Source: Rhodospirillaceae bacterium UBA1479
GTDB taxonomy: Bacteria > Pseudomonadota > Alphaproteobacteria > Rhodospirillales > Casp-alpha2
Length of the DNA stretch: 64,000 bases
Assembly (NCBI GenBank): GCA_002325375.1
Contig: DCRZ01000012.1
Location: forward strand, 62,387 to 126,386
Direction: 5' to 3'
The notes under the pieces were generated by a model that worked only from the letters and a program-made list of their open reading frames with translations, made no database searches and was not told where the DNA came from. This document shows, in pieces, positions 8,461-16,249 of the stretch. Both the position numbers and the translations under genes were made by a program. Each line of letters opens with the position of its first letter. Within the stretch, counting starts at the first letter, position 1.

Positions 8461-9732
8461 TCAGCCACCCTTGTAGGTTTCCCCGTCGCCATCGTCGCCC
8501 GGCTCCGTGTCGAGGCCACGCGGATCGATGTTGATGACTTCCGGTGACGCACGGGGGACGGCGACAAAATCTTCCTTGTCTTCGGGCAGAACGCCCGCAC
8601 GGCGCTGCATGCGGTAGAAGGCAAAGACGGCAGTCAGGAAATGAATGACCGCCGAATAGGCAAAGAAGGCATTGGGGCCGGCCAGCTCGACCACCCCGGA
8701 CGCCAGCATCGGCCCGACAACGGCGCCGATCGCGAACACCAGGATCAGGGTTGAGGCGATTTCGACGAAGTCCTCGGGTTCGGCCTGATCGTTGGCATGG
8801 GCGATGGCGATGGCATAAAGCGCAAAGGTGAAGCCCCCGTAGATAAACGCGAGGGCATACATGGCGACGCGTGAAATTTCGCCGAACATCATAAGTGCCA
8901 CAGCGCTGAGCCCGCCACCGACACAGATCATAATGATCACCCAGCGCCGGTCGATCAGATCGGACCACCGCCCGAGCGGCCATTGGAAAACCGCGCCGCC
9001 GATGATCAGCAGGCTCATGAACAGGGACAGTTCGGCGATCGACGACAGGGCGCTTTGCGCGAACAATGGCACGATGGTCCACACCGCACCGTTGACCAAG
9101 CCCACGGTCAGGCAGGCGACCACACCGACGGGCGAGATGGCGTAGACGCGGGGAATGCGGATACGCACCTGCTGCAGCGGATGGGGCGCCGTGGTCCGCG
9201 TAAGCGCGACGGGCACCAGGGCGACGGAAACCAGTACCGAAGCCACGACGAACAGCTCAAACCCGGCGGGCTCGTAGAGGTTCAGAAGCATCTGCCCGAC
9301 GGTCACCGCCCCCAGGTTGACGATCTGATAGAAGGACAGGATGCGCCCGCGGTGTTCCTTGCCGGCCCGTTCGTTGATCCAGCTTTCCATGACCATGTAG
9401 AGCCCGCACAGGCAGGCCCCGGTGATGAAGCGCAGTCCCCACCAGGAGATGGGATCGACCCAGACAACATGCATGAGCTGCGCCGCCGACGCGATCGTGC
9501 CGAACACGGTGAACGACCGGATATGACCGACCCGCGCGACGACGCGGGGGGCAAAGAAGCATGACAGGATGTAGCCCAGATAAAAGGACGCCCCCATGAC
9601 GCCGATCGCAAAGGGAGAAAAACCCTCGATCCCCGCGCGCACGGGCAACAGCGTGCCCTGAAGCCCGTTGCCGGCCAACAGGATGCCGAAACTGAGGAAC
9701 AGGGCGGCGACGGGGATCAGAATAGCGACCAT
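8461..9732 (-). CDS. MFS transporter
   Basis: A 423-aa inner-membrane major facilitator with about twelve hydrophobic segments. The first is AALFLSFGILLAGNGLQG, and the MFS loop 2-3 region is APRVVARVGHIRSF. A central loop rich in Arg/Pro (RTTAPHPLQQVRIRIPRV) divides the two six-helix halves, and the second signature is GRWSDLIDRRW. The C-terminal tail of about 40 residues is acidic and hydrophilic (ends GDDGDGETYKGG). It resembles YcaD/UMF-like sugar-phosphate or drug transporters, but the substrate is not evident. The upstream GGAAG motif supports the ATG at 9732. Confidence 0.85.
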   Translation of the reverse strand: MVAILIPVAALFLSFGILLAGNGLQGTLLPVRAGIEGFSPFAIGVMGASFYLGYILSCFFAPRVVARVGHIRSFTVFGTIASAAQLMHVVWVDPISWWGLRFITGACLCGLYMVMESWINERAGKEHRGRILSFYQIVNLGAVTVGQMLLNLYEPAGFELFVVASVLVSVALVPVALTRTTAPHPLQQVRIRIPRVYAISPVGVVACLTVGLVNGAVWTIVPLFAQSALSSIAELSLFMSLLIIGGAVFQWPLGRWSDLIDRRWVIIMICVGGGLSAVALMMFGEISRVAMYALAFIYGGFTFALYAIAIAHANDQAEPEDFVEIASTLILVFAIGAVVGPMLASGVVELAGPNAFFAYSAVIHFLTAVFAFYRMQRRAGVLPEDKEDFVAVPRASPEVINIDPRGLDTEPGDDGDGETYKGG

Positions 9733-9817
9733 GTCGTTTCTTCCATTTCCTTAGACCCTAAGCGACCCACGCCCCCTATTCAGGCGGCATTCGCATTACG
9801 GTCTTCCGGGGCGGCGG

Positions 9818-10180
9818 TCAGCCGTTGAAGGGGCTGCCGACACCGCCGGCCAATATGATGCCCAGGACGATCATCCCCGTGCCGACCCATTGCGTCACGG
9901 AAAGGTGTTCACCGAACAAGAACACACCGGCAAGCGGCACCAGGATGAAGCCCAGCGCAATGAACGGATAGGCCGTGGACAAGGGCATTGTGCGCAGCAG
10001 CGTTACCCAGATGAATGTCGCAACGCCATAGATGGCAAACGCGCCGAGCAGCCATTTGTTCATCAATGACTGGAAAATGCTGTCCAGGCCGGCGCCTGAC
10101 AGGGCGGCCTTCTTGAAGCAGATCTGCCCGGCGACAATCATCAGCAGGAAACCGGCGAGCTTGAGATAGGCCATTATCAT
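9818..10180 (-). CDS. Small four-helix SMR/EamA-type transporter (ArnE/EmrE-like)
   Basis: A 120-aa protein with four transmembrane helices (LAGFLLMIVAGQICFKKAAL; LLGAFAIYGVATFIWVTLL; AYPFIALGFILVPLAGVFLF; WVGTGMIVLGIILAGG), the size and plan of EmrE-like and ArnE/ArnF subunits. The conserved PLSTAYPFIALGF segment and the GEHLSVTQWVG motif match undecaprenyl-phosphate-sugar flippase subunits. The start at 10180 overlaps the stop of the preceding membrane glycosyltransferase by ATGA, so the two are translationally coupled. I infer a role in flipping or supplying a lipid-linked sugar to that enzyme; a drug-exporter role is less likely from context. Confidence 0.85.
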   Translation of the reverse strand: MIMAYLKLAGFLLMIVAGQICFKKAALSGAGLDSIFQSLMNKWLLGAFAIYGVATFIWVTLLRTMPLSTAYPFIALGFILVPLAGVFLFGEHLSVTQWVGTGMIVLGIILAGGVGSPFNG

Positions 10181-11571
10181 TGTTTCCTTATTCGGCGCAG
10201 ACGGTCCACGCCGTGCACGGCTAGGTGGACGATGACGGTGGCGCCGCTGAGCGCGAACACGGCGATTAGGGGCTCGTTGTAGCGAACCACGTTGACGGAC
10301 ACAAACGCGTAAAGCCCCAACATGAAATAGGGCGGCAGACAGAACACCAGGAACGGGCCCGCACGGCCGCGGCAGGCAAGAATCCAGACACAGGCCGGTA
10401 AAAGGATGAACCCGACCAGGCCGGCGTAATTGCCGACCCATTGACCGCGCAGAGCGAGCGACAGCGTGACCGCCAGATGCTTGCCCAGATCACCCCATAC
10501 ATATTCCCTGAGCAGATAGCCGAGCGGATTGTCCTGCGCCCCGGAGGCGGCCCGCACATCGAGGAAAAACTGGCCGCGCCCCATCATGTAGAAGGAGTCC
10601 GGATGGTACCAGGACAGCCGCCGGACCTGTTCTTCGGAAAATACCGCCGTCGCCAAGCTGTCCCCGAAATCAGGCAGCCAGTAGATCAGGCTGATCGCCC
10701 ATTCCCGCCAGGTCATGAGATTGTACGGCAACCGTTCAATCAGCACCTTTGGACCGTATCCGCCGCTGATTCCGGCAAGATCGAAGCCGACATAGTTCCT
10801 GATCCACCAGGGCGCCAGGATTGCGGCCGCACCGGCGGCGAAGCACGCAGCGGCAGCGATGGTATCGGTCCACATGCGCCCGCGCCCAACGCGCCACCAC
10901 ACAACGATCACCGGCACCATGAAGTAAAGAAGGTATACATAGGACGCCCTCGTGAGCGCCGCGCCGGCAAGCGCCGCGCCGGCCAACACGGCGTCACGCC
11001 GCGCGGGGGCCGGGTCGGACAGGACCCGCGCCAGCATCCAGCTAAACAGTCCGATAAAGAAGAAGGTCGGAGTTTCCGTCAGGATCAGTCCGGCGTAATG
11101 GGTGAAACATTTGGTCGCCAGCACGATCATCAGCGTCAGCCAGGCGATCCGCGCATCCCCGGCAAGCCGACGCGCGGCCAGGAAGATAAAAAACGCCGTG
11201 AACGCGGTGAGCACGGCTTGAACAACGAACAAGGCCGTCAATCCGTTTAGGTCGCAGACGGCACCGTCCTGGGAAACGCATTTCAAGGCCTGCGCGAGGT
11301 CCGTGTCGAAAACCGCCAGCACGCCGACAAACATTGGATAGACCGGGCCGAAAAACGTTCCCAGTATTTCATTCACCCGTCCCCAATCCGACACCATGGC
11401 ATCGGCCAGCGACGCGGCCATACCGGCGTACTGCATGGCGTCGGCGACCGGGCGGGTATAGGGCGGGACCAGGGTCTGTAACAGGGCGACGATCAGGCAA
11501 ACGGCGCATGCAAGAACCGCCTGGGCGCGGTCCTGGTGCAACAAGCGGGCATATGCCGAAACGATTTGCAC
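10177..11571 (-). CDS. Polytopic membrane glycosyltransferase (GT39/ArnT-like)
   Basis: A 464-aa integral membrane protein with around ten hydrophobic helices and a GT-C plan. It has a first helix LACAVCLIVALLQTLV, an acidic first periplasmic loop (PVADAMQYAGMAASL), the ILTETPTFFFIGLFSW segment seen in GT39 relatives, and a Trp/Tyr-rich periplasmic loop. It should use a polyprenyl-phosphate sugar as donor. The start is probably GTG at 11571, because AAGGTGA sits 5 bases before it; GTG at 11580 is the alternative. The very long upstream extension of this frame is antisense to the dioxygenase gene and is not real. It overlaps the SMR gene by 4 bases. Confidence 0.8.
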   Translation of the reverse strand: MQIVSAYARLLHQDRAQAVLACAVCLIVALLQTLVPPYTRPVADAMQYAGMAASLADAMVSDWGRVNEILGTFFGPVYPMFVGVLAVFDTDLAQALKCVSQDGAVCDLNGLTALFVVQAVLTAFTAFFIFLAARRLAGDARIAWLTLMIVLATKCFTHYAGLILTETPTFFFIGLFSWMLARVLSDPAPARRDAVLAGAALAGAALTRASYVYLLYFMVPVIVVWWRVGRGRMWTDTIAAAACFAAGAAAILAPWWIRNYVGFDLAGISGGYGPKVLIERLPYNLMTWREWAISLIYWLPDFGDSLATAVFSEEQVRRLSWYHPDSFYMMGRGQFFLDVRAASGAQDNPLGYLLREYVWGDLGKHLAVTLSLALRGQWVGNYAGLVGFILLPACVWILACRGRAGPFLVFCLPPYFMLGLYAFVSVNVVRYNEPLIAVFALSGATVIVHLAVHGVDRLRRIRKQ

Positions 11572-11677
11572 GTCGATCACCTTGATTATCTGGGCCTGTC
11601 CGGGACGGCCGATCCGGCCCGCGCGACTTGTATTCACCCGGCAAGAACGATGCAACCGGCCGGCACGCAAGCGAATG

Positions 11678-11705
11678 TTGTCGAACACCGTTTCTTCGCT
11701 ATCAT
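11678..11705 (+). promoter_or_regulatory. Candidate sigma-70 promoter of the redoxin/2OG oxygenase gene
   Basis: TTGTCG (11678-11683), 16-base spacer, TATCAT (11700-11705). The predicted transcript start near 11712 is followed by a strong GGGAGGA (11726-11732). This places the translation start after about 11733 and argues against the upstream in-frame ATG codons. Confidence 0.5.
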
Positions 11706-11739
11706 TGCCGCCGCACGTCGCACAAGGGAGGATCTCCAC

Positions 11740-12798
11740 ATCAAAGCAGCACCCACCCTGTTCGAACCTCCTGCCCGCCCGCAATATGCCCCGGGGGATC
11801 ACACCCCCCTGTTCGCTTGCCGCGATTCCGATGGCCGGACCTTCGAATTCTATTCCGCCGTTACCGGCGCGCCGACGGTCCTGCTGTTCACCGGCGGCCA
11901 GAACCTTGCGGACATGACCTCGGGCGGACTCGACCCGGCGGTGCTCGGCGCCGGCGGCGCCCTGGTCGCGACCCTGGTGCCCGGCGACACCACCGTGGCT
12001 GCGGCCCAGAAAGAGGCCGCCGGCTGGCCGCACCGGGTGATGGCCGACCCCGGGTCCGAAATCACCAACGGGTTCGCGGGGCTGTCCGGCATCGCGGCGC
12101 CGGCGATCTATGTGCTTGACCCCAATCAGCGCCTGATCGGCGTGCGCGGGCTCGGCGGCGGAGCCGCGGGCCTGGACGGCTGGCTGGCCGACATGCTGAT
12201 CCAGGCGCGGCACGGCCGCGACCAAGCCGTGGTCCAACGGGCGGCGCCGGCGCTGCTTGTTCCCCGTGCGCTGGAACCCGAAGACTGCGCCTGGTTGATC
12301 GGCCTGTGGCACAACGGCCCGCGCGACGACGGCACGGTCGCCGTGGGATCGTCGGCCGGCGGCGGCGTGCAGGTGGTGCCGACGACCAAGCGGCGCGAGG
12401 ACTATTACCTGCGCGACAAGACCCTGGAGCAAAAGCTGCTGGATCGGCTGATGCCGCGTCTGGTGCCCGAGGTGTCCAAGGCCTTCCACTTCGAGGGCTA
12501 TACGGTCGAGACCTTCAAGATCGGATGCTACAAGGCCGAGAAGGCGGGGTTCTTCACCGTCCACCGCGACGACACCAGCCCGGCGACCAAGCACCGCAAG
12601 TTCGCGGTGACCCTCAACCTGAACACGGATGAATACGAAGGCGGCGATTTGCGCTTTCCCGAATACGGCCCGGAACTGTACCGCCCGGAAAAGGGTGCTG
12701 CGGTCGTGTTCTCCTGCTCCCTGCTGCACGAGGTCCTGCCCGTGACCAAGGGCCATCGCTTCGTGGCGCTGACGTTCCTCAACGTGCCGGTGCAGTAA
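11740..12798 (+). CDS. Redoxin-like domain fused to 2OG-Fe(II) (prolyl-hydroxylase-type) oxygenase
   Basis: Two domains. Residues about 1-155 look like a thioredoxin-fold redoxin (PARPQYAPGDHTPLF, then GAPTVLLFTGG and PAIYVLDPNQRLIG) but lack a peroxidatic cysteine. Residues about 170-352 are a 2-oxoglutarate/Fe(II) dioxygenase with H275-R-D277 (VHRDDTSP), distal H330 (SLLHEVLPV) and 2OG-binding R340 (GHRFVAL). Substrate unknown. The Shine-Dalgarno GGGAGGA is ideally placed for an ATC codon at 11740, giving a product of 352 aa. An ATG at 11650 is in frame but lies upstream of the predicted promoter. The gene is divergent from the membrane glycosyltransferase. Confidence 0.8.
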   Translation: MKAAPTLFEPPARPQYAPGDHTPLFACRDSDGRTFEFYSAVTGAPTVLLFTGGQNLADMTSGGLDPAVLGAGGALVATLVPGDTTVAAAQKEAAGWPHRVMADPGSEITNGFAGLSGIAAPAIYVLDPNQRLIGVRGLGGGAAGLDGWLADMLIQARHGRDQAVVQRAAPALLVPRALEPEDCAWLIGLWHNGPRDDGTVAVGSSAGGGVQVVPTTKRREDYYLRDKTLEQKLLDRLMPRLVPEVSKAFHFEGYTVETFKIGCYKAEKAGFFTVHRDDTSPATKHRKFAVTLNLNTDEYEGGDLRFPEYGPELYRPEKGAAVVFSCSLLHEVLPVTKGHRFVALTFLNVPVQ

Positions 12799-12889
12799 CC
12801 TTAAGCCCCAACAAGCATCCCGTGGGGCCCGCCGGAAGCGGACCTTTTTCTGGGAACTTGTCGGTTATTTTCGGGGAAAAACGGGGAAA

Positions 12890-12966
12890 TGGCGCGCCCG
12901 GGAAGATTCGAACTCCCAACCTCCTGATCCGTAGTCAGACGCTCTATCCAGTTGAGCTACGGGCGC
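12890..12966 (-). tRNA. tRNA-Arg (anticodon ACG)
   Basis: On the reverse strand: acceptor GCGCCCG pairing with CGGGCGC, D-arm GCTC/GAGC, anticodon loop CTACGGA (anticodon ACG, read as ICG after deamination), T-loop TTCGAAT, discriminator G and an encoded CCA end. It decodes CGU/CGC/CGA arginine codons. No other tRNA is adjacent. Confidence 0.96.
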
Positions 12967-13101
12967 TTGTGACTGGGCCCCCAAGGAGCCCCCGTCAGGA
13001 AGGAGCCGGACACTACTCCAGCACTTCTCCGTTTGCAAGCGCTAGGAGGCGTCCCGGATTAAAGGTCGTCAAACGCCGAATCTCCGTATTAAAATAGGAA
13101 C

Positions 13102-13130
13102 TTGTGGTGCTCCGGGCCATTGAGTACACT
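13102..13130 (+). promoter_or_regulatory. Candidate sigma-70 promoter of the lipoprotein gene
   Basis: TTGTGG (13102-13107), 17-base spacer, TACACT (13125-13130). The predicted start near 13137 gives a leader of roughly 98 bases that begins with the palindrome at 13151-13172. Confidence 0.5.
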
Positions 13131-13150
13131 CGCCCGGAAACTGAGGGGTG

Positions 13151-13172
13151 GGGTATGTTTACGTACATACCC
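13151..13172. promoter_or_regulatory. Perfect inverted repeat in the leader of the lipoprotein gene
   Basis: GGGTATGT (13151-13158) and ACATACCC (13165-13172), 8-bp arms around TTACGT. It lies about 14 bases after the predicted transcript start, so it could be an operator or a 5' stabilising RNA hairpin. The rest of 12967-13234 holds no gene I can support. Confidence 0.5.
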
Positions 13173-13234
13173 GCTGGGGATTTAAAAACAACTCCGGTTT
13201 GTTATCGGAGAAGAACCAAGGGCTCGCGGACGAG

Positions 13235-14413
13235 ATGGGTTTTCCGAAACTGAGAGTTCTTTTGGCGGGGGCCGTGATTTTCACGGGGGCATGTTCATTC
13301 GACGAGGACCTGTGGCCCTCGTTGAGCGCATCCGAGCCTTCGGCCAAAACAACGACAGAAACCGCGCAACCGGAAGCGGCATCGCCGCAAACGGCGAGCG
13401 CGCAAGACGCCGCATCGCAGCAAACGGCCGTTTTGGCGGCCAATCAGCCTGCCCTGGGTTCGACCAAGTTCGTGCCGACCGGCGTGACGCCGGGCGACGT
13501 GACCGGAACCTTCGTCGGTAAAAAGGTCCAGGAACTGCGCGATGAGTTGCAGAAGCTGCAAAGCTCGATCCTGCAGCACAACGAACAGCTTCAGTCCGTG
13601 CGCTCGCGCATCGTCGAAAGCTCGCAGCAGTACCACGGCACCATCGCCGCCGTTAAATCGCGCCTGCAGGTCGGCACGACTCGCGGCAACCCGGTTCTCG
13701 TGCAGCAGTTCAACACCGCGCAGCAGGATTTGAACCGGCTCAGCCAGGACATCGGCGAAATGAACAAGCTGTCCACCGGCGTGGCCAGCGATTCCACTCT
13801 GGCATCGTTCCTGACGGAAAGCGTGCGCGCCGCCTTCAAGGTGTCCGGCGCCGTCGACGAGGACCACCGCCAGCTTGCCATTCTCGAGGACGAGGTCGAC
13901 CAGACCGTCGTCCTGATCGACCGCCTGCACCGCGAAGTGACCGAGGACGTACGCCGTCAGTCGACCTGGATCGGTGCCGAACAGCGCAATCTGGTGCAGA
14001 TTTCGGCCGGTATCCGCCAGGGCGAATCGCTCGGCTCGTCGCTGCTTGACGCCGCCGTCACCGGCCGCGGCCCAAGCGCCAATCAGGTCGCCGCCCCCGC
14101 CGATACGTCGGGCCGCCGCCCCCTGGTGGTGATCCGCTTCGACCGGCCGAACGTGCCCTATCAACAAGCCCTGTACACGGCTGTCAGCCGCGCCCTTGAA
14201 ACCCATCCGGCCGCGGTGTTCGACCTGGTCGCGGTGGCGCCCTCGGCCGGTGGGGCCGCGCGCGTCGCGATCAACACGAACAAGGCCAAGCGCCACGCCG
14301 AAGACGTCAAGCGTTCGCTGGTGGAAATGGGCCTGCCGCCGACGCGGGTGGCGGTGTCCGCCAAGACCCTGGCGGCCGCCAAGACAAACGAAGTTCACTT
14401 GTACGTTCGTTAA
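13235..14413 (+). CDS. Coiled-coil lipoprotein of unknown function
   Basis: A 392-aa protein with a lipoprotein signal peptide (MGFPKLRVLLAGAVIFTGAC, lipobox with the lipidated Cys at residue 20). A low-complexity Ala/Thr/Gln/Ser linker (about 25-75) is followed by a long heptad-rich helical region (about 95-285, containing KVQELRDELQKLQ and LAILEDEVDQTVVL). The C-terminal alpha/beta domain has PLVVIRFDRPNVPYQQAL and NEVHLYVR. That end resembles OmpA-like periplasmic domains in size and position, but I do not see the diagnostic peptidoglycan-binding motif. The start at 13235 has only a weak ribosome site. Function is unknown; an envelope scaffold is the simplest inference. Confidence 0.8.
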   Translation: MGFPKLRVLLAGAVIFTGACSFDEDLWPSLSASEPSAKTTTETAQPEAASPQTASAQDAASQQTAVLAANQPALGSTKFVPTGVTPGDVTGTFVGKKVQELRDELQKLQSSILQHNEQLQSVRSRIVESSQQYHGTIAAVKSRLQVGTTRGNPVLVQQFNTAQQDLNRLSQDIGEMNKLSTGVASDSTLASFLTESVRAAFKVSGAVDEDHRQLAILEDEVDQTVVLIDRLHREVTEDVRRQSTWIGAEQRNLVQISAGIRQGESLGSSLLDAAVTGRGPSANQVAAPADTSGRRPLVVIRFDRPNVPYQQALYTAVSRALETHPAAVFDLVAVAPSAGGAARVAINTNKAKRHAEDVKRSLVEMGLPPTRVAVSAKTLAAAKTNEVHLYVR

Positions 14414-14505
14414 ACCACGACATTCACTGCAAATCCGGATAACCGGCGTCAGCGTGGGCGCCGGTTTTTCCGTTTCTGAGGCCCCGTTTTCCGGAACCTC
14501 CGCCC

Positions 14506-14534
14506 TTGGGAAATACGGGCAGCCCCGTTAATAT
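14506..14534 (+). promoter_or_regulatory. Sigma-70 promoter of gpt, predicting a leaderless transcript
   Basis: TTGGGA (14506-14511), exact 17-base spacer, TAATAT (14529-14534). The predicted +1 at 14541-14542 coincides with the A of the gpt ATG, and no Shine-Dalgarno is present. Confidence 0.6.
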
Positions 14535-14541
14535 TCCCGTC

Positions 14542-15081
14542 ATGACACCTCCCTCGCCGCCGGAACGCCCCCCTGAACGCATCGTCACCTGGGCCGAAAT
14601 CCATGCGGATTCGCGCGCCCTGGCCGGCCGCCTGCTGAGCACACCGCCCCCCGGCCGCTGGGCGGCGCCCTGGAAGGGCATCGTCGCGATCACCCGGGGC
14701 GGCATGGTGCCGGCCGCCGTCCTGGCCCGTGAAATGGGCATCCGCCTGATCGATACCCTGGCCATCGCCAGCTATGACGTGAAATCCCAGGGCCGTGTCC
14801 AGATGCTCAAGGCGCCGGACGCCGCCACCGCCGACAAAGGGGCGGGCTGGTTGCTGGTCGACGATCTGGTGGATACGGGGGCAACGGCGCGGGCGGCGCG
14901 GGACCTGTTACCGGATGCCCTGTTTGTCACGCTGTACGCCAAGCCCGCCGCCCGCGACCTGCCGGATATCTTCATTCACGAGGTGGCGCAGGACACCTGG
15001 GTGCATTTTCCCTGGGATACGGAAGACCGGGACGGGACATTTGCCTATGCCCCGCCGCTGGCCGGCCGGGAAACGCCATAA
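14542..15081 (+). CDS. gpt: Xanthine (guanine) phosphoribosyltransferase
   Basis: Salvages xanthine/guanine with PRPP to XMP/GMP. The 179-aa product has the PRPP-binding LLVDDLVDTGATAR motif, the early phosphate-binding loop AITRGGMVPAAVLA, and the C-terminal WVHFPWDTED segment characteristic of Gpt rather than of HPRT. The start ATG at 14542 (MTPPSPPERP) is preceded by a promoter-like element ending 7 bases upstream and no ribosome site, so translation may be leaderless. It is convergent with the 67-aa gene, 7 bases away. Confidence 0.92.
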   Translation: MTPPSPPERPPERIVTWAEIHADSRALAGRLLSTPPPGRWAAPWKGIVAITRGGMVPAAVLAREMGIRLIDTLAIASYDVKSQGRVQMLKAPDAATADKGAGWLLVDDLVDTGATARAARDLLPDALFVTLYAKPAARDLPDIFIHEVAQDTWVHFPWDTEDRDGTFAYAPPLAGRETP

Positions 15082-15088
15082 GGCGGCC

Positions 15089-15292
15089 TTAGGCCTTGGG
15101 CTTGACGCCCTCGACGTGCTCCGCCAATTGCTTTTCCAGTTCGACCAGATCGGACGGCAGATTCGCCCCCGTGGCCCGCAACTGGTTGAGAAGCTCCAGA
15201 AGCCGCAGGTGAACCTCGTGCAGGTCCTCCGGCTGTTCTTCCATTTCGGTGAGCGCCATGCTGATGGCGGTAAGCAGTTCCTGGCTGTCCAT
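15089..15292 (-). CDS. Conserved small acidic helical protein, function unknown
   Basis: A 67-aa, leucine- and glutamate-rich protein (ALTEMEEQPEDLHEVHLRLLELLNQL) predicted to be almost wholly helical, with no signal peptide or membrane segment. It may be a small dimeric adaptor. The start codon at 15292 lies 6 bases after a TAGACT hexamer (15304-15299, reverse strand), and an FNR-type palindrome is centred about 42 bases upstream. This points to oxygen- or nitric-oxide-responsive expression from a leaderless mRNA. AGGAG lies too far upstream (about 16 bases) to be an ordinary ribosome site. Confidence 0.7.
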   Translation of the reverse strand: MDSQELLTAISMALTEMEEQPEDLHEVHLRLLELLNQLRATGANLPSDLVELEKQLAEHVEGVKPKA

Positions 15293-15327
15293 GGCCGTAG
15301 TCTAGCACTCCTAGGGCCCGCCGCCTA

Positions 15328-15341
15328 TTGACCTGGGTCAA
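15328..15341. promoter_or_regulatory. CRP/FNR-family operator (TTGACC-TG-GGTCAA)
   Basis: A 14-base perfect palindrome of the FNR/FixK/Dnr class (TTGAc-N4-gTCAA). Its centre is at about -42 relative to the predicted start of the 67-aa gene (15292), the class II activator position. It is about 82 bases upstream of the first lactonase ATG on the other strand, so either or both genes could be controlled. Confidence 0.6.
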
Positions 15342-15416
15342 ATGCGCTGTGTTCGGCGGACTTGCGGGGGCCGGGGACCCGGCTTAGGCTTCTCGCCAAG
15401 AGGAGACATCAAAAAA

Positions 15417-16238
15417 ATGACCAACCCCAGCGAGACTTACAAGCTGTACGCCATCAAGTACGGCACTCACGACCCGCGGCCCCAGTCCCAGAACTTCATG
15501 CAGCCGCCCGACCCCCATGATGCGCCCTATCCCATCGACTATTTCGTCTGGGCCTGCGTGTCGGAAAACCGCACCGTGATCATCGACACCGGCTTCAACG
15601 AAAAATCGGGCTGCGGGCGCGGGCGCACCATGTTCCGCTGTCCGGTAGACAGTTTAAATCTGATCGGCGTCGACCCGGCCGAGGTCACGGATGTGGTGAT
15701 CACCCATATGCACTACGACCACGGCGGCAATTTCGACAAGTTCCCCAAGGCGACTTTTCACATCCAGGACCGGGAAATGGCCTATATCACCGGGCGCTAC
15801 ATGCGCTATCCGGTGCTGCGCAATTCCTTCGATCCGGACGATGTCTGCCTGTTGCTGCGCGAGCTGTACAAGGACCGGGTCGAATTCCACGACGGCGACG
15901 AGGAACTGTTTCCCGGCCTGACCCTTCACCATGTCGGCGGCCACACACAGGGCATGATGTTCGTGCGCGCCTGGACGGAGCGCGGCTGGGTCGTGCTGGC
16001 GTCCGACGCCATGCATCTGTTCGCCAACTGGCGGCACAAGAACCCGTTCCCCACGGTGCTGCACATCGGCGACATGCTGGAAGGCCACCGCAAGGTCGCC
16101 CGTCTGGCCGACAGCCCGGACCACGTGGTGCCCGGCCACGACCCCCTGGTGATGGAAATGTATCCGGCCCCCAGTGACGATCTGGCCGGCATCGTCGTGC
16201 GGGTCGATGTCGCGCCGTCGAAGCCGACACCGGCGTGA
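15417..16238 (+). CDS. MBL-fold lactonase-type hydrolase, copy 1 (N-acyl homoserine lactonase family)
   Basis: A 273-aa cytoplasmic metallo-hydrolase. Zinc ligands are all visible: H97-x-H99-x-D101-H102 (THMHYDHGG), H176 (HHVGGHTQG), D197 (LASDAMH) and a final His in VVPGHDP. The length and the SENRTVIIDTGF strand fit the AHL lactonase-like subfamily, but many members cleave other lactones or esters. Start ATG at 15417 has AGGAGA (15401-15406) 10 bases upstream. It is followed by a near-identical paralogue, and together with the MFS gene forms a likely three-gene operon. Confidence 0.88.
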   Translation: MTNPSETYKLYAIKYGTHDPRPQSQNFMQPPDPHDAPYPIDYFVWACVSENRTVIIDTGFNEKSGCGRGRTMFRCPVDSLNLIGVDPAEVTDVVITHMHYDHGGNFDKFPKATFHIQDREMAYITGRYMRYPVLRNSFDPDDVCLLLRELYKDRVEFHDGDEELFPGLTLHHVGGHTQGMMFVRAWTERGWVVLASDAMHLFANWRHKNPFPTVLHIGDMLEGHRKVARLADSPDHVVPGHDPLVMEMYPAPSDDLAGIVVRVDVAPSKPTPA

Positions 16239-16249
16239 TCGAGCCGGTC

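Noticed and set aside
11580..12756. Upstream half of an 859-aa reverse frame including the membrane glycosyltransferase
   Set aside because: The part upstream of 11571 is antisense to the 2OG oxygenase; the ribosome site AAGGTGA marks the true start.
13148..13234. Upstream start for the lipoprotein gene
   Set aside because: It would place 29 residues before a perfect lipoprotein signal peptide and run through the leader palindrome.
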